Positions 1-5,267 of a stretch of 5,462 nucleotides of DNA are shown in pieces (position 1 is the first letter of the stretch; each line of letters opens with the position of its first letter). The notes beneath the pieces were generated by a model. That model ran no database searches. It saw only the letters and a list, made by a program, of their open reading frames with translations, and was not told where the DNA came from. The stretch is from positions 1 to 5,462 of the forward strand of contig DAOVVQ010000261.1 in assembly GCA_030637065.1 (NCBI GenBank), in the 5' to 3' direction. The translations under genes were made by a program, and so were the position numbers. This DNA comes from Planctomycetota bacterium. GTDB lineage: Bacteria > Planctomycetota > Phycisphaerae > Sedimentisphaerales > Anaerohalosphaeraceae.

Positions 1-24
1 AGTTTTTTTAATGACTAAAATACG

Positions 25-57
25 AAAGTTTTTCAGCGTGGGCCAAGGCCCACCCTG
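25..57. repeat. REP-like palindrome with 19-bp dispersed repeat
   Basis: Positions 38-44 and 47-53 form a perfect 7-bp inverted repeat around an AA loop (GTGGGCC/GGCCCAC). The arms extend to 34-57 with one mismatch (CAG...CTG). The left 19 bases (25-43) recur exactly at 5156-5174, and the 8-mer GCGTGGGC also occurs at 127-134 and, inverted, at 291-298. No T-run follows the hairpin on either strand, so it does not look like an intrinsic terminator. It abuts the left inverted repeat of the insertion sequence. Small palindromes of this kind are known targets of IS110-superfamily elements, so this may be the insertion target, but that is inference. Confidence 0.6.
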
Positions 58-70
58 ATATGGAACGACC
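58..70 (+). repeat. Left inverted repeat of the IS (13 bp)
   Basis: Exact reverse complement of 1639-1651. Sequence similarity stops abruptly on both sides, as expected for a subterminal inverted repeat. It is the transposase-distal (3') end of the element. Confidence 0.7.
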
Positions 71-80
71 TTTGTCAAAC

Positions 81-117
81 GTTATTTTTGTGTTTTTATT
101 TCATTTTTCTTTTTTTG
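81..117 (+). other. T-rich tract in the IS 3' non-coding end
   Basis: This stretch is almost all T on the plus strand (A-rich in the transposase sense) and lies between the left inverted repeat and the candidate RNA. In the transposase sense it is an A-tract, so it would not act as an intrinsic terminator for that strand. I see no motif in it beyond composition. Confidence 0.4.
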
Positions 118-121
118 ACGC

Positions 122-304
122 TTAATGCGTGGGCTGCTTCGACAATGAATCAGTCTGATATCCGTGGATTAGCCTTTCGGCCAGAGCCGACATTGATATT
201 CTTCGTCGCAAGCTTTGCGTTCTACCTCCGCGAGTTGAGCCCGTCAAAAACGAGCCTGTCGTATAGGGTGGCCGCAAGTAGCTTTGTTGTGCCCACGCAA
301 TTAA
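122..304 (-). ncRNA. Candidate IS guide (bridge/seek) RNA in the 3' non-coding end
   Basis: The 313 bases between the left inverted repeat and the transposase stop hold no convincing gene. Within them, 122-134 and 291-304 form a 13-bp stem with one bulged base: a 9-bp core TGCGTGGGC/GCCCACGCA, then TTAA against ATTAA. It closes a 183-nt segment. Inside are hairpins at 177-190 (TCGGC/GCCGA, 4-nt loop) and 207-219 (CGCAA/TTGCG, 3-nt loop). On the minus strand a TATGAT box (312-307) would place a start near base 300, just at the stem, but no good -35 is visible. Size and position fit the guide RNA of IS1111-type elements. Strand is inferred from the transposase, and the target and donor loops were not resolved. 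Confidence 0.35.
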
Positions 305-316
305 GCATCATAATTC

Positions 317-350
317 CTGAATTAAACCATAATATTCTGAACTAAACCAT
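317..350 (-). repeat. Two 14-bp direct repeats, 20-bp period
   Basis: CTGAATTAAACCAT (317-330) and CTGAACTAAACCAT (337-350) differ at one base and are spaced 20 bp start to start, about two helical turns. They lie between the transposase stop and the candidate RNA, just upstream of it on the minus strand. A partial third match, TAAACCAT, sits at 431-438 inside the transposase C-terminal codons. They could be protein-binding sites for transposase or a regulator; the function is unknown. Confidence 0.55.
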
Positions 351-383
351 AAAAACAACTTCGGTGGAGGGCTGATGAAAAAA

Positions 384-1508
384 TCAGGCCACTGGCTTCG
401 TTTTTTTTCTTGCCTGGTATTGTGTTATCATAAACCATATAAATCCCGCCAGTTCTCTGGCTACTGCGACGTTCGCCTTACATGACATCTTGCCGTTATT
501 GATCAGATGTCGATACCGCCTGCTCAATCTTCGTCCGGCTGCGTCGGCAATTTCAATGGCCCATTGCGGCTGGCCCTTTCTTCGTCTTTTGAGCACCTTT
601 GACGGGTAATACCGGTGCCTGTTATGCCATGCGCTTTCATTCAACAGTCGCCTTACGCGTTTGTTTCCCGCTTTTGTTATCGCTCCTTTTCTCTGTTTTT
701 CGCCGCTGGAATCCTCCGATGGCGTCAGTCCAAGATAGCTCATCAACTGACGCGGAGTCTCGAAACGTCCAAACTCGAAAATCTCGGTTATAATCGTAAT
801 TGCAGTGAGGGTTTTAATGCCATGGAAGCAGCACAGCAACCCGACGATCTCTTTATAATCCTGGGATTCAGCCAGAAGTTCGACTTCTCTGTCCAGATTT
901 TCCAGCCGACCAATACTATAAATCATCTCATTAAAGTAATTATCGAATACTTTTGTGAGCATGGGTTCCGTAAATTCAACAGTACGCAGCCAGGTGATGT
1001 GTTTTTGCGTCCAATGGTCGCCTTCGGTATAAACATATCCGTGCCGGGTCAGAAACTTAAGGATCTGGTGGCGGATTCTTTTTAGATTATCCCTGGCAGT
1101 TCCACGAAGCCTGGTCAATTCCCGGTCAGCTTCGGCCTGCTCATCAGGAGCGTGTACCTCGGTGAGCAGACCCGCCTCGAAGAGCACGAGTAATTTTTTG
1201 GCATCTCTGCGATCCGTCTTGACCCTCTCGCCGGGCTTTCGGGGCACAAGCGATGGGGCAATGACCATGCACTTACAGCCGGCATCTTCTAGCCGGCGTT
1301 TGAGTGTAAAACCGCAAACGCCGGCTTCGTAGCAGAATTCGACCTGTCCTGTCGCCTGTTTGGCGATCTTTTTTGTCATCTTCCTGATGTCGCGAACGGT
1401 ATTTTTGATGGTAAACTCGACGATTTCCTCCTGGGCGGGGTAATGCAGTGCAATTTTATGCTGTTTTTTGTGTGTGTCCATCGCAACGTAAGTTATAATG
1501 TTTTCCAT
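384..1508 (-). CDS. IS110-superfamily transposase (DEDD RuvC-like plus serine domain)
   Basis: This 374-aa protein is the recombinase that moves the surrounding insertion sequence. The N-terminal RuvC-like domain (about residues 1-160) shows the expected acidic set: D11 in VAMDTH, E61 in CYEAG, and D99 and D102 in KTDRRDA. A charged helical linker follows. The C-terminal IS116/IS110/IS902 domain (about 220-350) has the GIKTLTA hairpin at 230-236, YLGLTP at 258-263, and the SSGE segment, where S268 is the likely catalytic serine, followed by ITKAGNKRVRR. Length and motifs are complete, so the gene looks functional. An in-frame ATG 14 codons further upstream exists, but the ATG at 1508 has an AAAGGAG ribosome site with 9-nt spacing and starts in the usual family position. 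In this family an element-encoded RNA pairs with target and donor DNA. It is divergent from the sulfatase operon. Confidence 0.95.
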   Translation of the reverse strand: MENIITYVAMDTHKKQHKIALHYPAQEEIVEFTIKNTVRDIRKMTKKIAKQATGQVEFCYEAGVCGFTLKRRLEDAGCKCMVIAPSLVPRKPGERVKTDRRDAKKLLVLFEAGLLTEVHAPDEQAEADRELTRLRGTARDNLKRIRHQILKFLTRHGYVYTEGDHWTQKHITWLRTVEFTEPMLTKVFDNYFNEMIYSIGRLENLDREVELLAESQDYKEIVGLLCCFHGIKTLTAITIITEIFEFGRFETPRQLMSYLGLTPSEDSSGEKQRKGAITKAGNKRVRRLLNESAWHNRHRYYPSKVLKRRRKGQPQWAIEIADAAGRRLSRRYRHLINNGKMSCKANVAVARELAGFIWFMITQYQARKKTKPVA

Positions 1509-1517
1509 AACGACCGG

Positions 1518-1524
1518 CTCCTTT
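1518..1524 (-). promoter_or_regulatory. Ribosome binding site deciding the transposase start
   Basis: AAAGGAG on the minus strand lies 9 nt before the ATG at 1508. It selects this start over the longer reading from 1550. It sits beside, and partly against, the inverted repeat 1509-1518/1636-1645, so a long leader transcript could partly hide it. Confidence 0.8.
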
Positions 1525-1638
1525 AATTGTATGCGGCTCTGTTGCCGCAAGGTGATAACCCGCGATTATCGGTGGCCACGCGCCACCTTGTCGCATAAGC
1601 TTTATCAGCTTATGACGACATTTTACAATCACAGGGCC

Positions 1639-1651
1639 GGTCGTTCCATAT
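1639..1651 (-). repeat. Right inverted repeat of the IS (13 bp)
   Basis: Exact reverse complement of 58-70. It marks the transposase-proximal (5') end. Its inner 7 bases (AACGACC on the minus strand) recur on the plus strand at 1509-1515, beside the transposase start. Confidence 0.7.
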
Positions 1652-1670
1652 TTTCTACGTGGCTAAATGC

Positions 1671-1683
1671 TAATGACTAAAAT
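1671..1683 (+). repeat. 13-bp direct repeat flanking the IS (second copy at 9-21)
   Basis: TAATGACTAAAAT occurs exactly at 9-21 and 1671-1683, in the same orientation outside both IS ends. The distances to the inverted repeats differ (36 bp on the left, 19 bp on the right), so it is not a simple target duplication. More likely it is a recurring intergenic sequence into or near which the IS landed. Confidence 0.5.
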
Positions 1684-1696
1684 TCAAAACAAAATA

Positions 1697-1752
1697 GAAC
1701 CACGGATTTCACGGATTTTTTTGAACCACGAAGGGTACGAAGTTCACGAAGG
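1697..1752 (+). repeat. Degenerate CCACGGATTT / CCACGAAG intergenic repeat
   Basis: GAACCACGG (1697-1705) and GAACCACGAAG (1723-1733) begin two related blocks. Each is followed by shorter echoes: ACGGATTT at 1711-1718, ACGAAG at 1737-1742 and CACGAAG at 1746-1752. The spacing is roughly 8-13 bp. Repeats of this wording are scattered between genes in many environmental bacterial genomes, from general knowledge. It lies directly before the sulfatase ribosome site, so it forms part of the operon's upstream region. I see no clear -35/-10 pair in this segment. Confidence 0.6.
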
Positions 1753-1770
1753 GCAGGAATGAATATGTAT

Positions 1771-1775
1771 GGAGG
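1771..1775 (+). promoter_or_regulatory. Ribosome binding site deciding the sulfatase start
   Basis: GGAGG lies 7 nt before the ATG at 1783. The alternative ATG at 1759 would place this site inside the gene and put 8 extra residues before the Tat motif, so 1783 is preferred. Confidence 0.85.
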
Positions 1776-1782
1776 AATTGTT

Positions 1783-3471
1783 ATGAGAGGTATTAGTCGT
1801 CGTCAGTTTATTGGAGGTGTTGTTGGTGTTGTTGGGGCGTTTGGTTTGCCTGTTTTTGGGGCTGGGCGTGTTCGTCGGCATCCTAATATTATTTTTTTTA
1901 TGGCTGACGATATGGGTATTGGCGATACGAGCGCTTATCAGGACTGGACTGGGATCGCCGACGACGGGCAGATATATACTCCCAGCCTTGAGCGGCTTGC
2001 GCGGATGGGGATTCGCTTTACCGATGCTCATACTCCTTCGACCGTCTGCTCGCCGACGCGGTACGCCCTGCTTACGGGCAGGTATTCATGGCGGAGTTCT
2101 TTGAAGCATTCGGTGCTGTGGGGTCCGCAGGCCGATCCGCTTATCCAGAAGGACCGCCCGACGATCGCCACGATGCTCAGGGGGGCCGGCTATAATACCG
2201 GTATGAGCGGTAAGTGGCATGTCGGTCTGCGATACCGGACTTCCGCGGGCAAGCCGGCGACCGGGTGGGAGGACACGGATCTTCGCCAGCCGTTGGAGGA
2301 TTGCCCGCTCGACCATGGGTTTAACTACTGTTTCCTCACCTCGCGCAGCCACGGGACCTCGGCGTCGACGGGGTGGATAAAGGGGCGAAAGGTTATCAGT
2401 GCTACCGGTGAGGGGGAAAAGTTTGTCGATGGCTACTCCCTGGACGAGACCGGAAAGCAGAATTTCATACATGCGATGGAATTTCTGGAAGGGCATCTTG
2501 AAACGAAGGCGACGGCTGAGACGCCGTTTTTCCTGTATTATCCGTCGAACTCGAACCATACGCCACATACTCCGAGCACTGACATTAACGGTACGCCCGT
2601 TAAGGGTAGGGGCAGGCTTGTAAACGGCAGCCGCCAGGGATCTGTGCCCAAATCGACGCTTATAGGCAGCAAGAAGACCGCGATGAAGCACTCCGAGAAC
2701 CGGATCGACTATGTTTACGAAAATGATGTGGCTGTCGGCGAGCTGCTAAAGTTTCTCAAGGCGACCGATGACCCGCGGTCGCCGGGCGATAAGCTCATCG
2801 ATAATACGCTGGTGATCTTTACGAGCGATAATGGCTCGGAAAAGGGCGGGCGTGATTCCGTCGGGCCGTTGCGGGGCAAAAAGGCACTCATTTACGAAGG
2901 CGGCCATCGTGTGCCCTTTATCGCCCTGTGGAAAAAGGGTGGAATCGGCGACGGCAACGACAACACGCCGGGGCGAACCAGCGACCAGGTCTTCGGCCTC
3001 AATGACATGTTCGCCACCTTTGCGGCACTGACCGATCAATCCATGGCGCCGTTTCGCAAGTGGGCGCAGGATAGCGAGAATATGTTGGATGTCCTGCTCG
3101 GCAAGACGAAGAGGCGCCCGCCGCTGGTTATGCACGACGATTATTCGAGCGGCCCGGCGTTGGCCCTTCGCGATGGGCCGTGGAAACTGATCGTCTCGGA
3201 GGACCTGGTCCGGGGGGACCAGCTAAAACCAATCGCACTGTTTAACCTGCAAAAGAATCGGATGGAGAGGCCGGCTGGGAATTTGATAAATGATCCGGAG
3301 CAGTCAGCGCGGGTCAAGAAAATGTCCGGGACGCTTAGGGAAATTTTCGATCAGGGCTTCGACCCGGAGATCATATATATAAGGGGCTCGACCAAACCGC
3401 AGACGAAAGCGGCCCCTGCCGAAGTTAAATCGCCGACCAAACGCAGAAAAGGAACAGGAGTGAAAAAATGA
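1783..3471 (+). CDS. Tat-exported type I (formylglycine) sulfatase
   Basis: This 562-aa protein hydrolyses sulfate esters, probably on a polysaccharide. The N-terminus carries a twin-arginine signal: S5-RRQF-I, then a Gly/Val-rich hydrophobic stretch to about residue 28. The alkaline-phosphatase-fold sulfatase core follows: PNIIFFMADD with metal-binding D42 and D43, and the signature CSPTR, whose Cys89 is the one converted to formylglycine, with R93 after it. Further active-site residues are K144 and H146 in GKWHVG, H259 in NHTPH, D349 and N350 in TSDNG, and K366 in LRGKK. All the expected residues are present. The last ~27 residues are Lys/Pro-rich and look unstructured. Tat export fits maturation in the cytoplasm by a formylglycine-generating enzyme or anSME; neither is in this window. 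It overlaps the next gene by 4 bp. The exact substrate cannot be read from sequence. Confidence 0.93.
   Translation: MRGISRRQFIGGVVGVVGAFGLPVFGAGRVRRHPNIIFFMADDMGIGDTSAYQDWTGIADDGQIYTPSLERLARMGIRFTDAHTPSTVCSPTRYALLTGRYSWRSSLKHSVLWGPQADPLIQKDRPTIATMLRGAGYNTGMSGKWHVGLRYRTSAGKPATGWEDTDLRQPLEDCPLDHGFNYCFLTSRSHGTSASTGWIKGRKVISATGEGEKFVDGYSLDETGKQNFIHAMEFLEGHLETKATAETPFFLYYPSNSNHTPHTPSTDINGTPVKGRGRLVNGSRQGSVPKSTLIGSKKTAMKHSENRIDYVYENDVAVGELLKFLKATDDPRSPGDKLIDNTLVIFTSDNGSEKGGRDSVGPLRGKKALIYEGGHRVPFIALWKKGGIGDGNDNTPGRTSDQVFGLNDMFATFAALTDQSMAPFRKWAQDSENMLDVLLGKTKRRPPLVMHDDYSSGPALALRDGPWKLIVSEDLVRGDQLKPIALFNLQKNRMERPAGNLINDPEQSARVKKMSGTLREIFDQGFDPEIIYIRGSTKPQTKAAPAEVKSPTKRRKGTGVKK
3456..3460 (+). promoter_or_regulatory. 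Ribosome binding site inside the sulfatase gene end
   Basis: AGGAG lies 7 nt before the ATG at 3468. The stop of the sulfatase and the start of the next gene share ATGA (3468-3471), a classic arrangement for translational coupling. Confidence 0.75.
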
Positions 3472-5144
3472 ATCGACAAAAAACGACTCTAACCGTTGTC
3501 CTTGCGATACTCGTGATGATCGCCACCATTTGTCCGATGGCGATCGCTAAAAAGGCTTCCCGACCACAGACGATTACTTTCGACTCGCTGCTTGAGGAGA
3601 TGGTCGACCGCGATGCGATCACGCGTTTTCCCGATCCGAAATTTCGGCTGCTCCAGGCCAGTTCATACGACCGCGGGACAAAAGACCCGCACGAGGACAA
3701 TGACAAGGGGTGGTTCGCCAATATCGACCGCAGCCAGTTCATTCGCACGGAGGTAAACAGCGGGCGCGATGAATGGGTCATTATGGACTATAAGGGCCCC
3801 GGTGCGGTGGCGAGAATGTGGCTGACCGGCAACAATGTGGGCAAGACGATACGCTTTTACTTCGACGGGTCCGACAAGCCCGCGATCGAAGGGGACGCAG
3901 TCGGGCTGTTTAACAATTCGCCCACAGCGCTGCTTGGCTATCCCTTCACTCACACATCGTCCGGCAGCGACAAGAATGAAGATCTGGCCCGCTCGGCGGT
4001 CTCATTCATACCGATCCCATTTGCCAAAGGGCTGAAGGTGACGCTCGATCAGGAGCCGATGTACTATATCATCACCTATCGAGCCTACGACAAGGCGGTT
4101 CCGGTAAGATCATTTTCGCTGAAAGACCTCAAGACGCAGAAGGCCCTGCTCGATAGGACCGCGAAGGAACTGGTTGCCGATCTGGAAAACGAGGCTGGCA
4201 ATGTCGAAACCCTGCGGGTCACCGTCGGCCCGGGCAAAGAGGCCACGTTAGACCTGCCTGGGGGCGAAAAGGTCGTCCGCTATATATCGCTGGCCATCGA
4301 CGAGACGGATAAGCAGGCCTTTCGTTCGACCGTGATCAAGGCCCATTTCGACGACCGGCTGAGGATTTGGTCGGCTGTGGGCGATTTTTTTGGGACGGGG
4401 CTGGGGGTGAACCCCTTCAAAGGCCGATACCGCCAGGTCGATGCCGATGGGCTGATGAAATGCAGTTGGCTTATGCCGTATCGCCACCAGGGGTCGGTTA
4501 GCATACTTAATCTGGGCAAGACAGCCGTAACCATCGTACTCCGCGCCGGTGTGAGCGATCATAAATGGACCGACGAGACGATGTATTTCAATGCCGGATG
4601 GCGACACCGCTACCCGATCGCCACCCTGCCGAGGAGCGAATACAACTTCATCGAGGCCGAGGGCAAAGGCGTCTACGTCGGCGATACGCTGACCGTAATC
4701 AACCCAATCATAGGATGGTGGGGCGAGGGCGATGCGCACATCTTCGTCGACGGCGAGACCTTCCCGTCGATGCTCGGGACGGGGACGGAGGACTACTACG
4801 CCTATGCTTATGGCGGACGGAACCGGGCATTTTTTCAGCATCCGTTCCACGCGCAGGTCCGGGCGGCACAGTTTAATCGCGATAAGATGGACGGCTACGA
4901 TTTCACCAGGAACACGAAGGGGATAACAACGCTTACGCGAACGCGGGCCCTGGATACCATCCCGTTTGAAAGCAGCCTGACCCTGAATATCGAGGTCTGG
5001 CACTGGCTCGGCGCAAAAATGGATTACGCCAACTGCTCATACTGGTACGCCTTCGACCAAACGGCAGCCAACCTCGGGCCGGAACGTTGGGAAGCAATGA
5101 GAAGGGTCCCGATCCCCCCGCCGCTGGTAACGCCGGTTCGATAA
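3468..5144 (+). CDS. Secreted DUF2961 / GH172-type glycoside hydrolase
   Basis: This 558-aa protein probably cleaves furanoside linkages outside the cytoplasm. Residues 1-27 form a Sec signal peptide (basic start, hydrophobic core, likely cut after AIA). The family body begins with the ASSYDRG and WFANIDRSQF segments (about 65-93) and the DYKGPGAVARMW strand (106-117). The hallmark lies at 415-450: GWWGEGD, FVDGE, GTGTEDYY. E420 and E441 are 21 residues apart, the spacing I recall for the two catalytic glutamates of the founding GH172 enzyme, a difructose dianhydride I hydrolase. Other GH172 members act on D-arabinan. The C-terminal IEVWHW...DYANCSYWYAF segment is also typical. At 558 aa it is longer than that enzyme (about 420 aa as I recall), with extra sequence likely at about 200-330. 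Family assignment is firm; the substrate is inferred. Confidence 0.88.
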   Translation: MNRQKTTLTVVLAILVMIATICPMAIAKKASRPQTITFDSLLEEMVDRDAITRFPDPKFRLLQASSYDRGTKDPHEDNDKGWFANIDRSQFIRTEVNSGRDEWVIMDYKGPGAVARMWLTGNNVGKTIRFYFDGSDKPAIEGDAVGLFNNSPTALLGYPFTHTSSGSDKNEDLARSAVSFIPIPFAKGLKVTLDQEPMYYIITYRAYDKAVPVRSFSLKDLKTQKALLDRTAKELVADLENEAGNVETLRVTVGPGKEATLDLPGGEKVVRYISLAIDETDKQAFRSTVIKAHFDDRLRIWSAVGDFFGTGLGVNPFKGRYRQVDADGLMKCSWLMPYRHQGSVSILNLGKTAVTIVLRAGVSDHKWTDETMYFNAGWRHRYPIATLPRSEYNFIEAEGKGVYVGDTLTVINPIIGWWGEGDAHIFVDGETFPSMLGTGTEDYYAYAYGGRNRAFFQHPFHAQVRAAQFNRDKMDGYDFTRNTKGITTLTRTRALDTIPFESSLTLNIEVWHWLGAKMDYANCSYWYAFDQTAANLGPERWEAMRRVPIPPPLVTPVR

Positions 5145-5155
5145 GGGAAAACAGC

Positions 5156-5174
5156 AAAGTTTTTCAGCGTGGGC
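5156..5174 (+). repeat. Second copy of the 19-bp dispersed repeat
   Basis: This is an exact copy of 25-43. Here the palindrome partner (GGCCCAC) is missing. Instead there are weaker nested pairings: GGGCT 5171-5175 with AGCCC 5202-5206, enclosing AGTCG 5178-5182 with CGACT 5189-5193. It starts 12 bp after the hydrolase stop. Without a following T-run I do not call it an intrinsic terminator, although it is the only structure at the operon end. Confidence 0.6.
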
Positions 5175-5232
5175 TTTAGTCGAACCTGCGACTTGACCGA
5201 TAGCCCGGCTTTGGTTTGCACGAAAAAACAGT

Positions 5233-5260
5233 TTGACGGCTATATTCTCTCCGCTATAAT
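5233..5260 (+). promoter_or_regulatory. Sigma70-type promoter for the last gene
   Basis: TTGACG (5233-5238, 5 of 6 to consensus), a 16-bp spacer, then a perfect TATAAT (5255-5260). It lies directly before the ATG at 5268, so transcription would begin at or next to the start codon. It also indicates that this gene is transcribed independently of the sulfatase operon. Confidence 0.7.
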
Positions 5261-5267
5261 CCATTAC

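Larger units (their letters stand above)
58..1651 (-). mobile_element. IS110-superfamily insertion sequence, IS1111-like (approximate ends)
   Basis: The element contains one complete transposase and is framed by a perfect 13-bp inverted repeat: ATATGGAACGACC at 58-70 and its reverse complement at 1639-1651. The repeat-to-repeat length of 1594 bp is normal for the family. IS1111-branch elements carry inverted repeats a few bases inside their ends, so the real termini probably lie a few bases outside these coordinates. The 3' non-coding end is long (about 326 bp) and the 5' end about 143 bp. IS1111 members encode their guide RNA in the 3' end and IS110 members in the 5' end; both ends here are structured. 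No target-site duplication is evident next to the repeats. The exact ends need comparison with an empty site or a second copy. Confidence 0.75.
1509..1651 (-). other. Structured 5' leader of the IS (hairpin array inside a 10-bp stem)
   Basis: No gene fits here. A perfect 10-bp inverted repeat (AACGACCGGC at 1509-1518, its complement at 1636-1645) encloses a run of hairpins: 1532-1549 (6-bp stem), 1554-1570 (5-bp), 1571-1587 (6-bp), and 1589-1620 (8-bp plus 5-bp stem with one bulged base and a 5-nt loop). CAAGGTG at 1548-1554 can alternatively pair with CACCTTG at 1584-1590, so two folds compete. The 3' arm of the outer stem lies directly between the ribosome site and the transposase ATG. It could be a guide-RNA gene, as in IS110 proper, or a translational silencer of read-through mRNA. 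Confidence 0.5.

Noticed and set aside
34..57. Palindrome as an intrinsic terminator
   Set aside because: The stem is strong, but no T-run follows on either strand; the T-run lies before it on the plus strand.
88..345. Plus-strand 85-codon open frame
   Set aside because: It lies in the T-rich 3' non-coding end of the IS, has no ribosome site, starts with a run of Phe/Leu that only reflects the T-tract, and overlaps the structured segment.
615..1085. Plus-strand 156-codon open frame
   Set aside because: It is antisense to the transposase and shows no recognisable domain; the transposase reading has full family motifs.
1508..1550. Longer transposase start at 1550
   Set aside because: The 14 extra residues are unlike the family, and the ribosome site fits the start at 1508.
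1588..1616. Outward promoter from the IS toward the sulfatase operon (TTGTCG, 17 bp, TATGAC)
   Set aside because: Each box matches consensus at only 4 of 6 positions and both lie within a hairpin stem, so symmetry rather than promoter function explains them. TTTACA at 1622-1627 also lacks a well-spaced -10.
1759..1782. Sulfatase start at 1759
   Set aside because: The GGAGG site and the Tat signal position favour the ATG at 1783.
2086..2691. Minus-strand 201-codon open frame
   Set aside because: It is a shadow of the sulfatase gene, Arg/Pro-rich from G+C-biased codons, with no domain.
3486..3548. Lipoprotein signal on the GH172-type protein (Cys at the end of the hydrophobic stretch)
   Set aside because: The residue before the cysteine is Ile, not the small residue a lipobox needs; a normal AIA cut site follows.
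4248..5003. Minus-strand 251-codon open frame
   Set aside because: It is a shadow of the GH172 gene and covers its conserved catalytic region on the other strand.
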